Origin: Pseudomonas sp. PDM05
Lineage (GTDB): Bacteria; Pseudomonadota; Gammaproteobacteria; Pseudomonadales; Pseudomonadaceae
DNA length: 64,000 bases
NCBI RefSeq assembly: GCF_014851685.1
Contig: NZ_JACVAC010000019.1
Location: 20,352 to 84,351 of the forward strand
Direction of reading: 5' to 3'
In this document: positions 1-8,406 of the stretch, in pieces
Position numbering within the stretch: position 1 is the stretch's first letter
Layout: every line of letters begins with the position of its first letter
Notes under the pieces: generated by a model
The model's input: only the letters and a program-made list of their open reading frames with translations
What the model was told of the DNA's origin: nothing
Databases searched by the model: none
Made by a program: the position numbers and the translations under genes

Positions 1-1873
1 ACAGGCCCAGGCGCATGTCATTGACGAAGATAAAACCGTGCACTGGGTCGGTGGAAATGCTGCCCCAGTTCATGCCGCCCAGGGAGCCCGGGAAACTCAG
101 GGATTTATCGGTGCCCGGCGCGGTGTACAGGCCGTCGTAGCGCATGCCCTTGAAGTCGATGCGGCACAGCAGTTGGTCGAACGGGGTGGCCCCCCACATG
201 TCCGACTCGGTCAGGGTTTGCGCGCCGATCTGTGGCATGCCCACAGATTTAGGCTGGGTCAGCGAGTAGGGTTCGTTGGGGATGTTGGCGGCCTTGACCG
301 GTACTTCCTTAACCTCGGTCAGCGGCTTGCCGGTGGCGCGGTCGAGCACGTAGATCTGCCCGGCCTTGGTGCCTATCACGACTGCAGGCACGGCTTTGTC
401 GGTGCCGGGTGCAGTGAAGTCGATCAGGCTTGGCTGCATCGGCAGGTCGAAGTCCCACAGGTCATTGTGGACGGTCTGGTACACCCACTTTTCGGCGCCG
501 GTGGAGGCGTCCAGCGCGAGGACCGACGCGCCGTATTTGTGGTTCAGCTGCGTGCGTTCAACCCCGTAGATGTCGGTGGACGAGCTGCCCATCGGCAAGA
601 ACAGGGTGTTCATCAGCGGGTCATAGGACATCGGCGCCCAGCTGTTTGGCGTGCTGCGCACGTAGGTGCTGCCCTCGGCCGGGGCTTGTTTGTCCTGTGG
701 GTTGCCGGGGTCGAAGGCCCAGCGCATTTGCCCGGTGATCACGTCGAAGCCACGGATCACGCCGCCGGGCATGTCGGTCTGGACGTTGTCCGCCACGCGC
801 CCGCCAACCACCACGGTGGTGCCAGCGATCAATGGCGCCGAGGACAGTTGGTAGTAGCTGTCCGGCACGTTGCCCAGGCCGGCTTTCAGATCCACTTGGC
901 CGTGGTTGCCGAAGTCTTCGCAGAACTTGCCGGTGTCGGCGTCCACGGCGATCAGGCGCGCATCGATGGTGTTGGTCAGCAGGCGACGCTGGCACTGCGC
1001 ACCGGCGGCGACACTGGCAGCAATGATCGGCGAGCTGTTTGGTTGGGTCGGCTGGGCAATCGGCGCGGTGGCGTCGAAGTAGGCCATGCCACGGCAACGC
1101 TGCCACACCGCCGACTTGGCGTTGACGTCGTTCTTCCACAGCTCTTTGCCGGTGTCGGCGTCGAGGGCGATCAGGTTGTTGTGGGGGGTGCAGATGAAGA
1201 CTTTGTTGCCGATCTGCAAGGGCGTCAGTTGGTCTTCGGCGCCGTTGCCGTCGCTGAGGGCGACGTCACCTGTGTGGTAGGTCCACGCCACTTTGAGTTT
1301 GTTCACGGTGTCACGGTTGATCTGGTCCAGCGCGGCGAAACGGCTGCCGCCTTCGGTGTTGCCGTAGTGCGCCCAATCTTTCTGCGCATCGGCCGCCGCC
1401 ACCGGGGTGATGCCCGGACCGGCACCCGTCGGCGCGACGCTGGGGTGGGCGACAAACATATTGCCCGCCGCCACCGCCACGCCGACCGCCAACACGGCGG
1501 TGACGCCATACGCGCCACGCGCCGGCTTGCCGGCCAGCAGCGGGTAAACCAGTGCCACCACCATGCCGATGGCCGCGAACATGAACAGCCGCGAGAACAG
1601 CGGCCAGAACACCAGCCCCACATCCGCTACGGCCCAGATCGCCGTGCCGACCAGGAACGCGGCGAACAGCCACGCGCCGGCTGGTTTCTGCCGCGCAATC
1701 AGCAGCCCAGAGACCGCCATGGCCAGGCCGCCGATCAGGAAATACCAGGAACCTCCAAGGCTGACCAGCCTGGCGCCGCCAACGGCCAGCGCCACGCCGA
1801 GCAGGGCGATGATGACGCCCAATCCCAGCAGGAGAAATCTAGAGGCGCCCGTGGCGCGTGATGCTTGTTTCAT
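1..1873 (-). CDS. gcd: PQQ-dependent membrane-bound glucose dehydrogenase, 3' end outside the window
   Basis: Quinoprotein that oxidises D-glucose and other aldoses to lactones in the periplasm and passes electrons to ubiquinone. From the ATG at 1873, 624 codons are visible; the family has about 800 residues, so roughly the last fifth lies left of the window. The first ~145 residues hold about five hydrophobic segments, as in known Gcd proteins. They are followed by the start of the PQQ beta-propeller (DWAHYGNTEGGSRF near residue 160) and, at the window edge, GGMNWGS...VNDMRLGL, typical of this family. It is transcribed away from the threonate genes. Its periplasmic oxidation of aldoses suits a neighbourhood of sugar-acid catabolism. 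The identification is firm; only the missing C-terminus limits it. Confidence 0.95.
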   Translation of the reverse strand, partial: MKQASRATGASRFLLLGLGVIIALLGVALAVGGARLVSLGGSWYFLIGGLAMAVSGLLIARQKPAGAWLFAAFLVGTAIWAVADVGLVFWPLFSRLFMFAAIGMVVALVYPLLAGKPARGAYGVTAVLAVGVAVAAGNMFVAHPSVAPTGAGPGITPVAAADAQKDWAHYGNTEGGSRFAALDQINRDTVNKLKVAWTYHTGDVALSDGNGAEDQLTPLQIGNKVFICTPHNNLIALDADTGKELWKNDVNAKSAVWQRCRGMAYFDATAPIAQPTQPNSSPIIAASVAAGAQCQRRLLTNTIDARLIAVDADTGKFCEDFGNHGQVDLKAGLGNVPDSYYQLSSAPLIAGTTVVVGGRVADNVQTDMPGGVIRGFDVITGQMRWAFDPGNPQDKQAPAEGSTYVRSTPNSWAPMSYDPLMNTLFLPMGSSSTDIYGVERTQLNHKYGASVLALDASTGAEKWVYQTVHNDLWDFDLPMQPSLIDFTAPGTDKAVPAVVIGTKAGQIYVLDRATGKPLTEVKEVPVKAANIPNEPYSLTQPKSVGMPQIGAQTLTESDMWGATPFDQLLCRIDFKGMRYDGLYTAPGTDKSLSFPGSLGGMNWGSISTDPVHGFIFVNDMRLGL

Positions 1874-2138
1874 GTCGACAGCACTCAAGGTGAATGGCAA
1901 AGAGAGAATGTTAGCAAGATAAGTAACTGGTTAGTACATTCTTGCGATAAGACGTAAGTAGCAGGGGATGTGATGATTCAAGCAGGGAGCGCGGCGCTTT
2001 GCCGGAAAAGACGCGATGTTAAAAAATGTTAGATTGAAAAAATACTTCACATAATCTGTTCATTGGTGGATGATCGATAGCAATTCCAACGCGGCTCGCC
2101 GGTGTGGCCTCAGCCGCCGTTTTCCCCTGGAGTACCCC

Positions 2139-3044
2139 ATGAATAATAAGAATGTTGGTGTTGTCGGTCTGGGCGCGATGGGCCTGGGCATTGCCCGCTC
2201 GCTGCTGCGCGCCGGCTTCAATGTGCATGCCTGTGACGTGCGTGACGCCGTCACCCGGCAGTTCGCAGGCGAAGGCGGGGTGGCCTGCACGTCTGCGGCG
2301 CAGATGGCCGAAGCCTGCGATGTGATCATCACGGTGGTGGTTAACGCCGAGCAGACCGAAACCGTGTTGTTCGGTGAAGGCGGGGCGGTGGCGGCACTGC
2401 GTCCTGGCAGCCTGCTGATCGGCTGCGCCACCGTGGCGCCGACCTATGCGGTTGACCTCGGCCAGCGCCTGGCGGAGCAGGGCCTGCTGTACCTCGATGC
2501 ACCGATCTCCGGCGGTGCGGCCAAGGCTGCCGCCGGTGAAATGACCATGATGACCTCCGGCCCGCACGCTGCTTACGCCAAGGCTGAGGCCGTGCTGGCC
2601 GGCATGGCGGGCAAGGTCTATCGCCTGGGCGATGTCCATGGCCTGGGCTCCAAAGTCAAAATCATCAACCAGTTGCTCGCCGGCGTGCACATCGCTGCGT
2701 CTGCCGAAGCCATGGCCCTGGGCCTGCGCGAAGGCGTCGACGCCGATGCCTTGTACGAAGTCATCACCCACAGCGCCGGCAACTCGTGGATGTTCGAAAA
2801 CCGCGTGCCGCACATTCTGAAGGCGGACTACACGCCGCTGTCGGCGGTGGATATTTTCGTCAAGGACCTTGGCCTGGTGCTGGATACCGCCCGTGCGAGC
2901 AAATTCCCGCTGCCGCTGTCGGCCACCGCACATCAGATGTTCATGCAGGCCTCCAGTGCCGGTTTCGGCCGCGAGGACGACTCGGCGGTGATCAAGATTT
3001 TCCCCGGTATCGATCTGCCGACCGCCAAGCCCGACTCTGTTTAA
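2139..3044 (+). CDS. ltnD: L-threonate dehydrogenase
   Basis: NAD-dependent beta-hydroxyacid dehydrogenase family, 301 residues. It should oxidise L-threonate to 2-oxo-tetronate, the first step of the pathway encoded by the next four genes. Visible are the Rossmann motif GLGAMG (residues 10-15), the substrate-binding DAPISGG (120-126) and the catalytic lysine K174 with N177 (SKVKIINQ). I chose the ATG at 2139 because TGGAG lies just upstream and the dinucleotide motif then begins at the usual distance; the frame stays open upstream but that part has no domain. Codons 2-4 (AAT AAT AAG) form an AANAANAA motif, a possible Crc/Hfq site on the start region. The specific substrate is inferred from the gene neighbourhood. 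Confidence 0.9.
   Translation: MNNKNVGVVGLGAMGLGIARSLLRAGFNVHACDVRDAVTRQFAGEGGVACTSAAQMAEACDVIITVVVNAEQTETVLFGEGGAVAALRPGSLLIGCATVAPTYAVDLGQRLAEQGLLYLDAPISGGAAKAAAGEMTMMTSGPHAAYAKAEAVLAGMAGKVYRLGDVHGLGSKVKIINQLLAGVHIAASAEAMALGLREGVDADALYEVITHSAGNSWMFENRVPHILKADYTPLSAVDIFVKDLGLVLDTARASKFPLPLSATAHQMFMQASSAGFGREDDSAVIKIFPGIDLPTAKPDSV
2142..2149 (+). promoter_or_regulatory. CA motif (Crc/Hfq-type) overlapping the start of ltnD
   Basis: AATAATAA fits the AANAANAA pattern bound by Hfq/Crc on Pseudomonas mRNAs. It sits immediately after the start codon, where a bound complex would block translation. Function is inferred. Confidence 0.45.
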
Positions 3045-3054
3045 GGAACGCGTC

Positions 3055-4347
3055 ATGACGACTGCCAACGCGCGCCCATTGCTGGGCTGCATCGCCGACG
3101 ATTTCACCGGCGCCACCGACCTTGCCAACATGCTCGTGCGCGGTGGCATGCGCACGGTGCAGAGTATCGGCATCCCCAGTCGCGAAGTCGCGGCCGGGCT
3201 GGATGCGGATGCGATTGTCATCGCCCTCAAGTCGCGCACCACCCCGGCAGCCGAGGCGGTTGCTGAATCCCTGGCCGCACTGGACTGGCTGCGCGCACAG
3301 GGCTGCGAGCAGATTTTCTTCAAGTACTGTTCCACCTTCGATTCCACCGCCGCAGGCAATATCGGCCAGGTCAGCGAAGCCTTGCTCAAGGCTCTGGGCA
3401 GCGATTTCACCCTGGCGTGCCCGGCGTTTCCGGAAAACGGTCGGACGATTTTCCGTGGCCACTTGTTTGTGCAGGACCAACTGCTCAGCGAATCCGGCAT
3501 GCAGCATCATCCGTTGACGCCGATGGGCGACGCCAATCTGGTGCGTGTGCTGCAAAGCCAGACCCAGCTGCCGGTCGGCCTGCTGCGTTACGACGCGATT
3601 GGCGCCGGGGTCGAGGCGACCCGCGCCAAGATCGCCGAACTGCGTGCGCAAGGCGTGGGCATCGCCATCGCCGATGCGCTGTCGGACCGCGACCTCTACA
3701 CCCTGGGCAGTGCCTGCGCGGACTTGCCGTTGCTGACCGGCGGCTCGGGCCTGGCATTGGGCCTGCCGGACAATTTCCGCCGCGCCGGCAAATTGCGTGA
3801 CTTCGATGTCGCCACGTTGCCCTCGGTCAGCGGCGGCGAAGTGGTGTTGGCGGGCAGTGCATCGGTAGCGACCCTGGGCCAGGTGGCAGCCTGGCAAGAA
3901 GCCGGGCGCCCGGCGTTGCGCATCGATCCGCTGGCCCTGGCGGCCGGTGAACCGGTGGTGGCCCAGGCCCTGGCGTTTGCCCGCGACAGCGCGCACACCG
4001 TGTTGATCTACGCCACCAGCACCCCGGCCGAGGTCAAGGCAGTGCAACAACAATTGGGCGTCGAACGCGCCGGGGCCCTGGTCGAGGACGCGCTGGGCGA
4101 GATCGCCAGCGGCCTGCGCGCAAGTGGCGTGCGGCGCTTCGTGATCGCCGGCGGCGAAACCTCCGGCGCGGTGGTCAAGGCGCTGGGCGTCAACCTGTTG
4201 CAGATCGGCGCGCAGATCGATCCGGGCGTGCCGGCTACCCTCAGCGGTGGTGCCGAGCCGTTGGCGCTGGCGTTGAAATCGGGCAACTTCGGCGGTCGCG
4301 ATTTCTTCGCCAAGGCCCTTGCGCAACTGGCCGGAGGTGCGCAATGA
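3055..4347 (+). CDS. otnK: 3-oxo-tetronate kinase (DUF1537 family)
   Basis: Four-carbon acid sugar kinase of 430 residues that phosphorylates 3-oxo-tetronate to the 4-phosphate. The N-terminal signature ADDFTGATDLA (residues ~14-24) and the C-terminal nucleotide-binding GGETSGAVV (~365-373) are characteristic of the former DUF1537 family. AAGGAA precedes the ATG by eight bases. The gene starts 10 bp after ltnD and overlaps otnC by 4 bp (ATGA), so the three are translationally linked. Length is normal and no key motif is missing. Confidence 0.93.
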   Translation: MTTANARPLLGCIADDFTGATDLANMLVRGGMRTVQSIGIPSREVAAGLDADAIVIALKSRTTPAAEAVAESLAALDWLRAQGCEQIFFKYCSTFDSTAAGNIGQVSEALLKALGSDFTLACPAFPENGRTIFRGHLFVQDQLLSESGMQHHPLTPMGDANLVRVLQSQTQLPVGLLRYDAIGAGVEATRAKIAELRAQGVGIAIADALSDRDLYTLGSACADLPLLTGGSGLALGLPDNFRRAGKLRDFDVATLPSVSGGEVVLAGSASVATLGQVAAWQEAGRPALRIDPLALAAGEPVVAQALAFARDSAHTVLIYATSTPAEVKAVQQQLGVERAGALVEDALGEIASGLRASGVRRFVIAGGETSGAVVKALGVNLLQIGAQIDPGVPATLSGGAEPLALALKSGNFGGRDFFAKALAQLAGGAQ

Positions 4348-4988
4348 GCGGCATCGACGAACAGGCCCAGCGCGACGAAATCTGCGAGGTCGGCCGCAGC
4401 CTTTATCAGCGCGGCTACACCGTGGGCAGTGCCGGCAATATCAGCGCGCGCCTCGACGATGGCTGGCTGATTACGCCGACGGATATCTGCCTCGGGCGCC
4501 TGACCCCGGCCGCCATCGCCAAGGTCAACCTGAAAGGCGAGTGGGTCAGCGGTGAAAAGCCGTCCAAGACCCTGGCCCTGCATCGCCAGGTGTACGACCG
4601 CAACCCTTCGGTGGGCGGTGTGGTGCATACCCATTCGACCCATCTGGTGGCGCTGACCCTGGCCGGGGTGTGGCGCGCGGACGACATCTTGCCGCCGCTC
4701 ACGCCGTATCAGGTGATGAAGGTCGGGCACATTCCCTTGATCGGCTACCAGCGCCCCGGCTCCCCAAGGGTTGCCGAGCAAGTTGCACAACTGGCCAACA
4801 GCGTGCGCGGCGTGATGCTCGAACGCCTCGGGCCGGTGGTCTGGGAAAGCTCGGTGGCCAAGGCCAGCTACGCCCTGGAAGAACTGGAAGAAACCGCGCG
4901 GCTCTGGTTGATGAGCAACCCACGGCCCGCGCCGCTGGACCAGGCTGCACTGGATGAACTGCGCGAGACGTTCGGCGCGCACTGGTAA
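4344..4988 (+). CDS. otnC: 3-oxo-tetronate 4-phosphate decarboxylase (class II aldolase family)
   Basis: A 214-residue class II aldolase/adducin-fold enzyme expected to decarboxylate 3-oxo-tetronate 4-phosphate to dihydroxyacetone phosphate, which enters lower glycolysis. The zinc-binding HTHSTH motif lies near residue 94 and GSAGNIS near residue 29, both typical of the family. It overlaps the otnK stop by 4 bp. Relatives include L-fuculose-phosphate and ribulose-phosphate aldolases. The decarboxylase assignment rests on the adjacent kinase, dehydrogenase and isomerase. Confidence 0.92.
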   Translation: MSGIDEQAQRDEICEVGRSLYQRGYTVGSAGNISARLDDGWLITPTDICLGRLTPAAIAKVNLKGEWVSGEKPSKTLALHRQVYDRNPSVGGVVHTHSTHLVALTLAGVWRADDILPPLTPYQVMKVGHIPLIGYQRPGSPRVAEQVAQLANSVRGVMLERLGPVVWESSVAKASYALEELEETARLWLMSNPRPAPLDQAALDELRETFGAHW

Positions 4989-5050
4989 CCCCAACTTTGC
5001 ACGCGTTGCCCCGAGGCCCTGGTCAGGGACTCGACGGCCCCGGCTTGCGT

Positions 5051-5065
5051 AAAAAACAATAACAA
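5051..5065 (+). promoter_or_regulatory. CA motif before the tetronate permease
   Basis: An A-rich run containing AACAATAA and AATAACAA ends 14 bp before the ATG at 5080, across the ribosome-binding region. It fits the Crc/Hfq target pattern AANAANAA. Confidence 0.5.
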
Positions 5066-5079
5066 CAGGACATTTTCGA

Positions 5080-6540
5080 ATGAGCCCACTGATTTTGATG
5101 TTGACCGCCGGTGCGGGTATCGCGCTGCTGCTGTTTCTGGTCCTCAAGTACAAATTCCAGCCGTTTGTCGCGCTGATGCTGGTGAGTATCGTGGTGGCCC
5201 TGGTCGCCGGGGTGAAACCCGCCGACCTGGTCGCGACCATCGAAGGCGGCATGGGCAAGACCCTTGGCCATATCGCAATCATCATTGCCCTGGGCGCGAT
5301 GATCGGGCGCATCATCGAACTCTCCGGCGGCGCCGAGGCCCTGGCCAAATCGCTGATCGAGCGCTTCGGCAACAGCCGCACGCCGCTGGCGCTGACCATT
5401 GCCGGGTTCATCATCGGCGTGCCGGTGTTCTTTGAAGTCGGGGTGATTATCCTGATGCCGCTGGCCTATGGCGTGGCTCGCCGCGCACGCAAGCCGCTGC
5501 TGATTTTTGCGCTGCCGATGTGTGCGGCATTGCTGACCGTGCATGCGTTCCTGCCGCCCCATCCGGGTGCCGTGGCGGCCGCCAGCCAACTGGGGGCGGA
5601 CCTGGGGCGGGTGCTGATGTTCGGCCTGCCGATGACCGCATTGCTGTGCTACATCGGCTATCGCGTGGCGGGGCGCATGACCCGCCGCTTCTACCCGATG
5701 ACCGATGACATCCGCGCCGAAGTCTACGGCCCGCACGTGACCAACGCCGACTTGCAGGCCTGGAACAATGGCGGCCAGCAGGCCGTACAACAAGCGGCCG
5801 TGGCCGAGTCTCACATGGGCCTGGAAGAATCCACCAGCGCCATCGCCGCCAAGCTGCCGGCGGCGCCTGCACCGGGTTTTGGCTTGATTGTCAGCCTGAT
5901 CCTGCTGCCGATTGTGTTGATCCTGTTGGGTACCCTGGCGACTTCGCTGTTGCCGGTCGAGTCGACCTTGCGTGGAGTGATGACGGTGCTCGGCGCGCCG
6001 CTGGTCGCGCTGCTGATCGACACCTTGCTGTGCGCCTGGCTATTGGGCTCGCGCCGTGGCTGGAGCCGCAGCCAGGTATCGGATGTGATTGGTTCGGCGT
6101 TGCCGGGCGTGGCCATGGTGATCCTCATTGCCGGTGCCGGTGGTGTGTTCGGCAAGGTGCTGGTGGACACCGGCATCGGCGCGGTAGTCTCCGACATGCT
6201 GCGTACCACCGGCTTGCCGGTGCTGGCCCTGGGCTTTTTGTTGACCATGCTGCTGCGTGCGGTGCAGGGTTCTACGACCGTGGCGCTGGTGACCACGGCC
6301 GGGATCATCAGCCCGCTGATCGTCACCCTCAACCTCACGCCCAACCACCTGGCGCTGCTGTGCCTGGCCATGGGCGGTGGCGGGCTGGCGATGTCGCACA
6401 TCAACGACGCCGGCTACTGGATCTTCACCAAGCTCGCCGGGCTCAACGTGGCGGACGGTCTGCGCACGTGGACGGTGATCACCACCTTGCTCGGCACCTT
6501 GGGGTTCTTGATTACCCTACTGATCTGGCCTTTTGTCTGA
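5080..6540 (+). CDS. GntP-family gluconate/tetronate permease
   Basis: A 486-residue inner-membrane carrier with about 12 hydrophobic segments and the GntP-family hallmarks (PFVALMLVSIVVAL near the N-terminus, GIISPLI and MGGGGLAMSHINDAGYWI near the C-terminus). GntP proteins are proton symporters for sugar acids. Placed between otnC and otnI, this one most likely imports L-threonate or D-erythronate. A polar loop at residues ~210-260 separates the two halves. An A-rich Crc/Hfq-like motif lies directly upstream, so uptake may be the catabolite-controlled step. Substrate is inferred from context. Confidence 0.9.
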   Translation: MSPLILMLTAGAGIALLLFLVLKYKFQPFVALMLVSIVVALVAGVKPADLVATIEGGMGKTLGHIAIIIALGAMIGRIIELSGGAEALAKSLIERFGNSRTPLALTIAGFIIGVPVFFEVGVIILMPLAYGVARRARKPLLIFALPMCAALLTVHAFLPPHPGAVAAASQLGADLGRVLMFGLPMTALLCYIGYRVAGRMTRRFYPMTDDIRAEVYGPHVTNADLQAWNNGGQQAVQQAAVAESHMGLEESTSAIAAKLPAAPAPGFGLIVSLILLPIVLILLGTLATSLLPVESTLRGVMTVLGAPLVALLIDTLLCAWLLGSRRGWSRSQVSDVIGSALPGVAMVILIAGAGGVFGKVLVDTGIGAVVSDMLRTTGLPVLALGFLLTMLLRAVQGSTTVALVTTAGIISPLIVTLNLTPNHLALLCLAMGGGGLAMSHINDAGYWIFTKLAGLNVADGLRTWTVITTLLGTLGFLITLLIWPFV

Positions 6541-6555
6541 CTTCCAGGAGTTCCC

Positions 6556-7329
6556 ATGCCTCGCTTTGCTGCCAACCTGAGCATGCTGTATCCGCAACAC
6601 GACTTTCTCCAGCGGTTCGCCGCGGCGAAAGCCGATGGGTTTGATGCGGTGGAATACCTGTTTCCCTACGACTACAGCGCGGCCGAGCTCAAGCAGCGCC
6701 TGAGCGACAACGGTTTGGTCCAGGCCCTGTTCAATGCACCGCCGGGTGACTGGGCGGCGGGGGAGCGCGGCATCGCCACGCTGCCGGGGCGCGAGGCCGA
6801 GTTTCGCCTGGGCTTCGACCGCGCGCTGGAATACGCCGCCGTGCTCGGCAACGACCGCATCCACGTGATGGCCGGCCTGTTGCCGTCGGAAAACCTGCGC
6901 CAGCGCCACCACGCCGTGTACTTGGAAAACCTCGCCTACGCCAGCGCCGCAGCGGCCCGGGTCGGGGTGACGGTGTTGCTGGAGCCGATCAACACCCGCG
7001 ACATGCCGGGATTCTTCCTCAACCGCCAGGACCAGGCCCAGGCCATCTGCCGTGAAGTGGGGGCGAGCAACCTCAAAGTGCAGTTCGACTGCTACCACTG
7101 CCAGATTGTCGAGGGGGATGTGGCGACCAAGCTGCGTCGTGATTTCAACGGCATCGGCCATATCCAGATCGCCGGCGTACCGGACCGCCATGAGCCGGAC
7201 TCGGGCGAGTTGAACTACGGCTACCTGTTCGGCCTGATGGACCAGTTGGGCTACACCGGCTGGGTTGGCTGCGAGTACCGGCCAAGGGGCGACACCTCGA
7301 CGGGCCTGCAATGGTTGCGGGATCTCTAA
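6556..7329 (+). CDS. otnI: 2-oxo-tetronate isomerase (hydroxypyruvate isomerase family)
   Basis: A 257-residue TIM-barrel enzyme of the hydroxypyruvate isomerase family. In this pathway it interconverts 2-oxo-tetronate (made by LtnD) and 3-oxo-tetronate (used by OtnK). Likely metal or catalytic residues are seen in LLEPINTRD (Glu near 144), QFDCYHCQ (~176-183) and GCEYRP (~242). AGGAG sits seven bases before the ATG and the gene is 15 bp after the permease, as the last gene of the operon. A REP pair follows. With it, the set needed to convert threonate to DHAP is complete. Confidence 0.9.
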   Translation: MPRFAANLSMLYPQHDFLQRFAAAKADGFDAVEYLFPYDYSAAELKQRLSDNGLVQALFNAPPGDWAAGERGIATLPGREAEFRLGFDRALEYAAVLGNDRIHVMAGLLPSENLRQRHHAVYLENLAYASAAAARVGVTVLLEPINTRDMPGFFLNRQDQAQAICREVGASNLKVQFDCYHCQIVEGDVATKLRRDFNGIGHIQIAGVPDRHEPDSGELNYGYLFGLMDQLGYTGWVGCEYRPRGDTSTGLQWLRDL

Positions 7330-7355
7330 CGGGCCCGCGTTCGGCAACGTGCTTT

Positions 7356-7488
7356 GTAGTGAGCGGGCTTGCCCCGCGCTGGGGGGCGAAGCCGCCCTAA
7401 ACCCAGGCACCACGGTGTTTCAGGAATACCGAGGTGACGGGATTTAGGGCGGCTTCGCCCCCCGGCGCGGGGCAAGCCCGCTCACTAC
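7356..7488. repeat. REP pair (family B, GTAGTGAGCGGG type)
   Basis: Two inverted copies of a palindromic unit (GTAGTGAGCGGGCTTGCCCC ... its complement) with GCGAAGCCGCCC inner arms lie between the convergent otnI and DeoR genes. The whole element can fold as one long hairpin and probably ends transcription from both sides. Confidence 0.85.
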
Positions 7489-7496
7489 GGGTTTTA

Positions 7497-8312
7497 TCAG
7501 TTAGGTTGGGTTGGCAGCATCAGCTCGATGCCGCGCTTGCGGATGCCGTCCGCCGCCGCCGGGGCGAGGGCGTCGTCGCTGATGATCACGTCGAACGGTT
7601 CCAACCCGGCAATCCGGTACATGCTGAAGGTGCCGTACTTGGAACTGCTTGCCACCAGCACCACCTGCGCCGCCGATTGCATGGCCACTTGCTTGACCTC
7701 GACCTTCAGCGCCGAGGGGGTGGTGATGCCACGGTGCAGGTCCCAGGAGCTGGTAGACATGAACGCGATGTCGGTGACCACCTGACGCAAGGTCGCCACC
7801 GCCAGCCCGCCGACCGAAGAATGGTTGTCATGGTCCAGCTGCCCGCCGGTGTGGATGACGGTCACCTGTTGCGCATCCATCAAGGCCTGCACAATGCCGA
7901 AGTCGTTGGTCACCACCGTCATCCCCGACAGCGCCTTGATATAGGGCACGATCTCCAGGGTGCTGGTGCCCGCATCCAGGTACACCGTCATGTCCGCGTG
8001 CAGCAACCGTGCGGCCAGGCGCGCCATGGCCTGTTTCTGCGGCAGTTCCACCACGGCCTTGGACTGATGGCTCGGCTCGCTGTGCAACTGGCTGGCGATA
8101 CGCACCCCTCCGGTGACCGAATAGGCCCGGCCCTCCTGCTCCAGCAGCGCGATGTCGCGGCGCACGGTCATATGCGAGCAGTCGAACATCTCCATCAGTT
8201 GGTGCACGCTCATCACCTGATGCTTGCGCAACTGCCGCAGGATTTGCTCGCGACGCTGCTCGGGAATCATCGGGGTGCTGCTGTCGGCAGCAGTGTCCTT
8301 GGGGTTGGGCAT
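7497..8312 (-). CDS. DeoR-family transcriptional regulator of the tetronate cluster
   Basis: A 271-residue DeoR/GlpR-type regulator. The N-terminal winged helix (RREQILRQLRKHQVMSVHQL, then CSHMTVRRDI) is followed by the family sensor domain with LDAGTSTLEI and TNDFGIVQAL, which bind sugar phosphates in relatives. I chose ATG 8312 because GGAA lies just upstream; ATG 8270 would remove 14 poorly conserved residues and has no ribosome site. It converges on otnI, and it is the only regulator in this cluster, so it probably represses ltnD-otnI and responds to a phosphorylated intermediate. That link is inferred. Confidence 0.88.
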   Translation of the reverse strand: MPNPKDTAADSSTPMIPEQRREQILRQLRKHQVMSVHQLMEMFDCSHMTVRRDIALLEQEGRAYSVTGGVRIASQLHSEPSHQSKAVVELPQKQAMARLAARLLHADMTVYLDAGTSTLEIVPYIKALSGMTVVTNDFGIVQALMDAQQVTVIHTGGQLDHDNHSSVGGLAVATLRQVVTDIAFMSTSSWDLHRGITTPSALKVEVKQVAMQSAAQVVLVASSSKYGTFSMYRIAGLEPFDVIISDDALAPAAADGIRKRGIELMLPTQPN

Positions 8313-8406
8313 TGGCGTTCCGGGTCGGTCTGGGGGCTGGTGCACATAGTAGCGAATACACGCAGCGTTCGCCTGCTCCCTGCAGGCGAACCCAGGCTGA
8401 GGTTAT

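Noticed and set aside
38..1861. A 607-codon plus-strand frame opposite gcd
   Set aside because: The minus strand encodes glucose dehydrogenase with conserved motifs; the plus-strand frame lacks any known pattern.
2000..2075. ATGTTA direct repeats before ltnD as the DeoR operator
   Set aside because: Short and AT-rich, without a convincing palindrome; chance is likely in this region.
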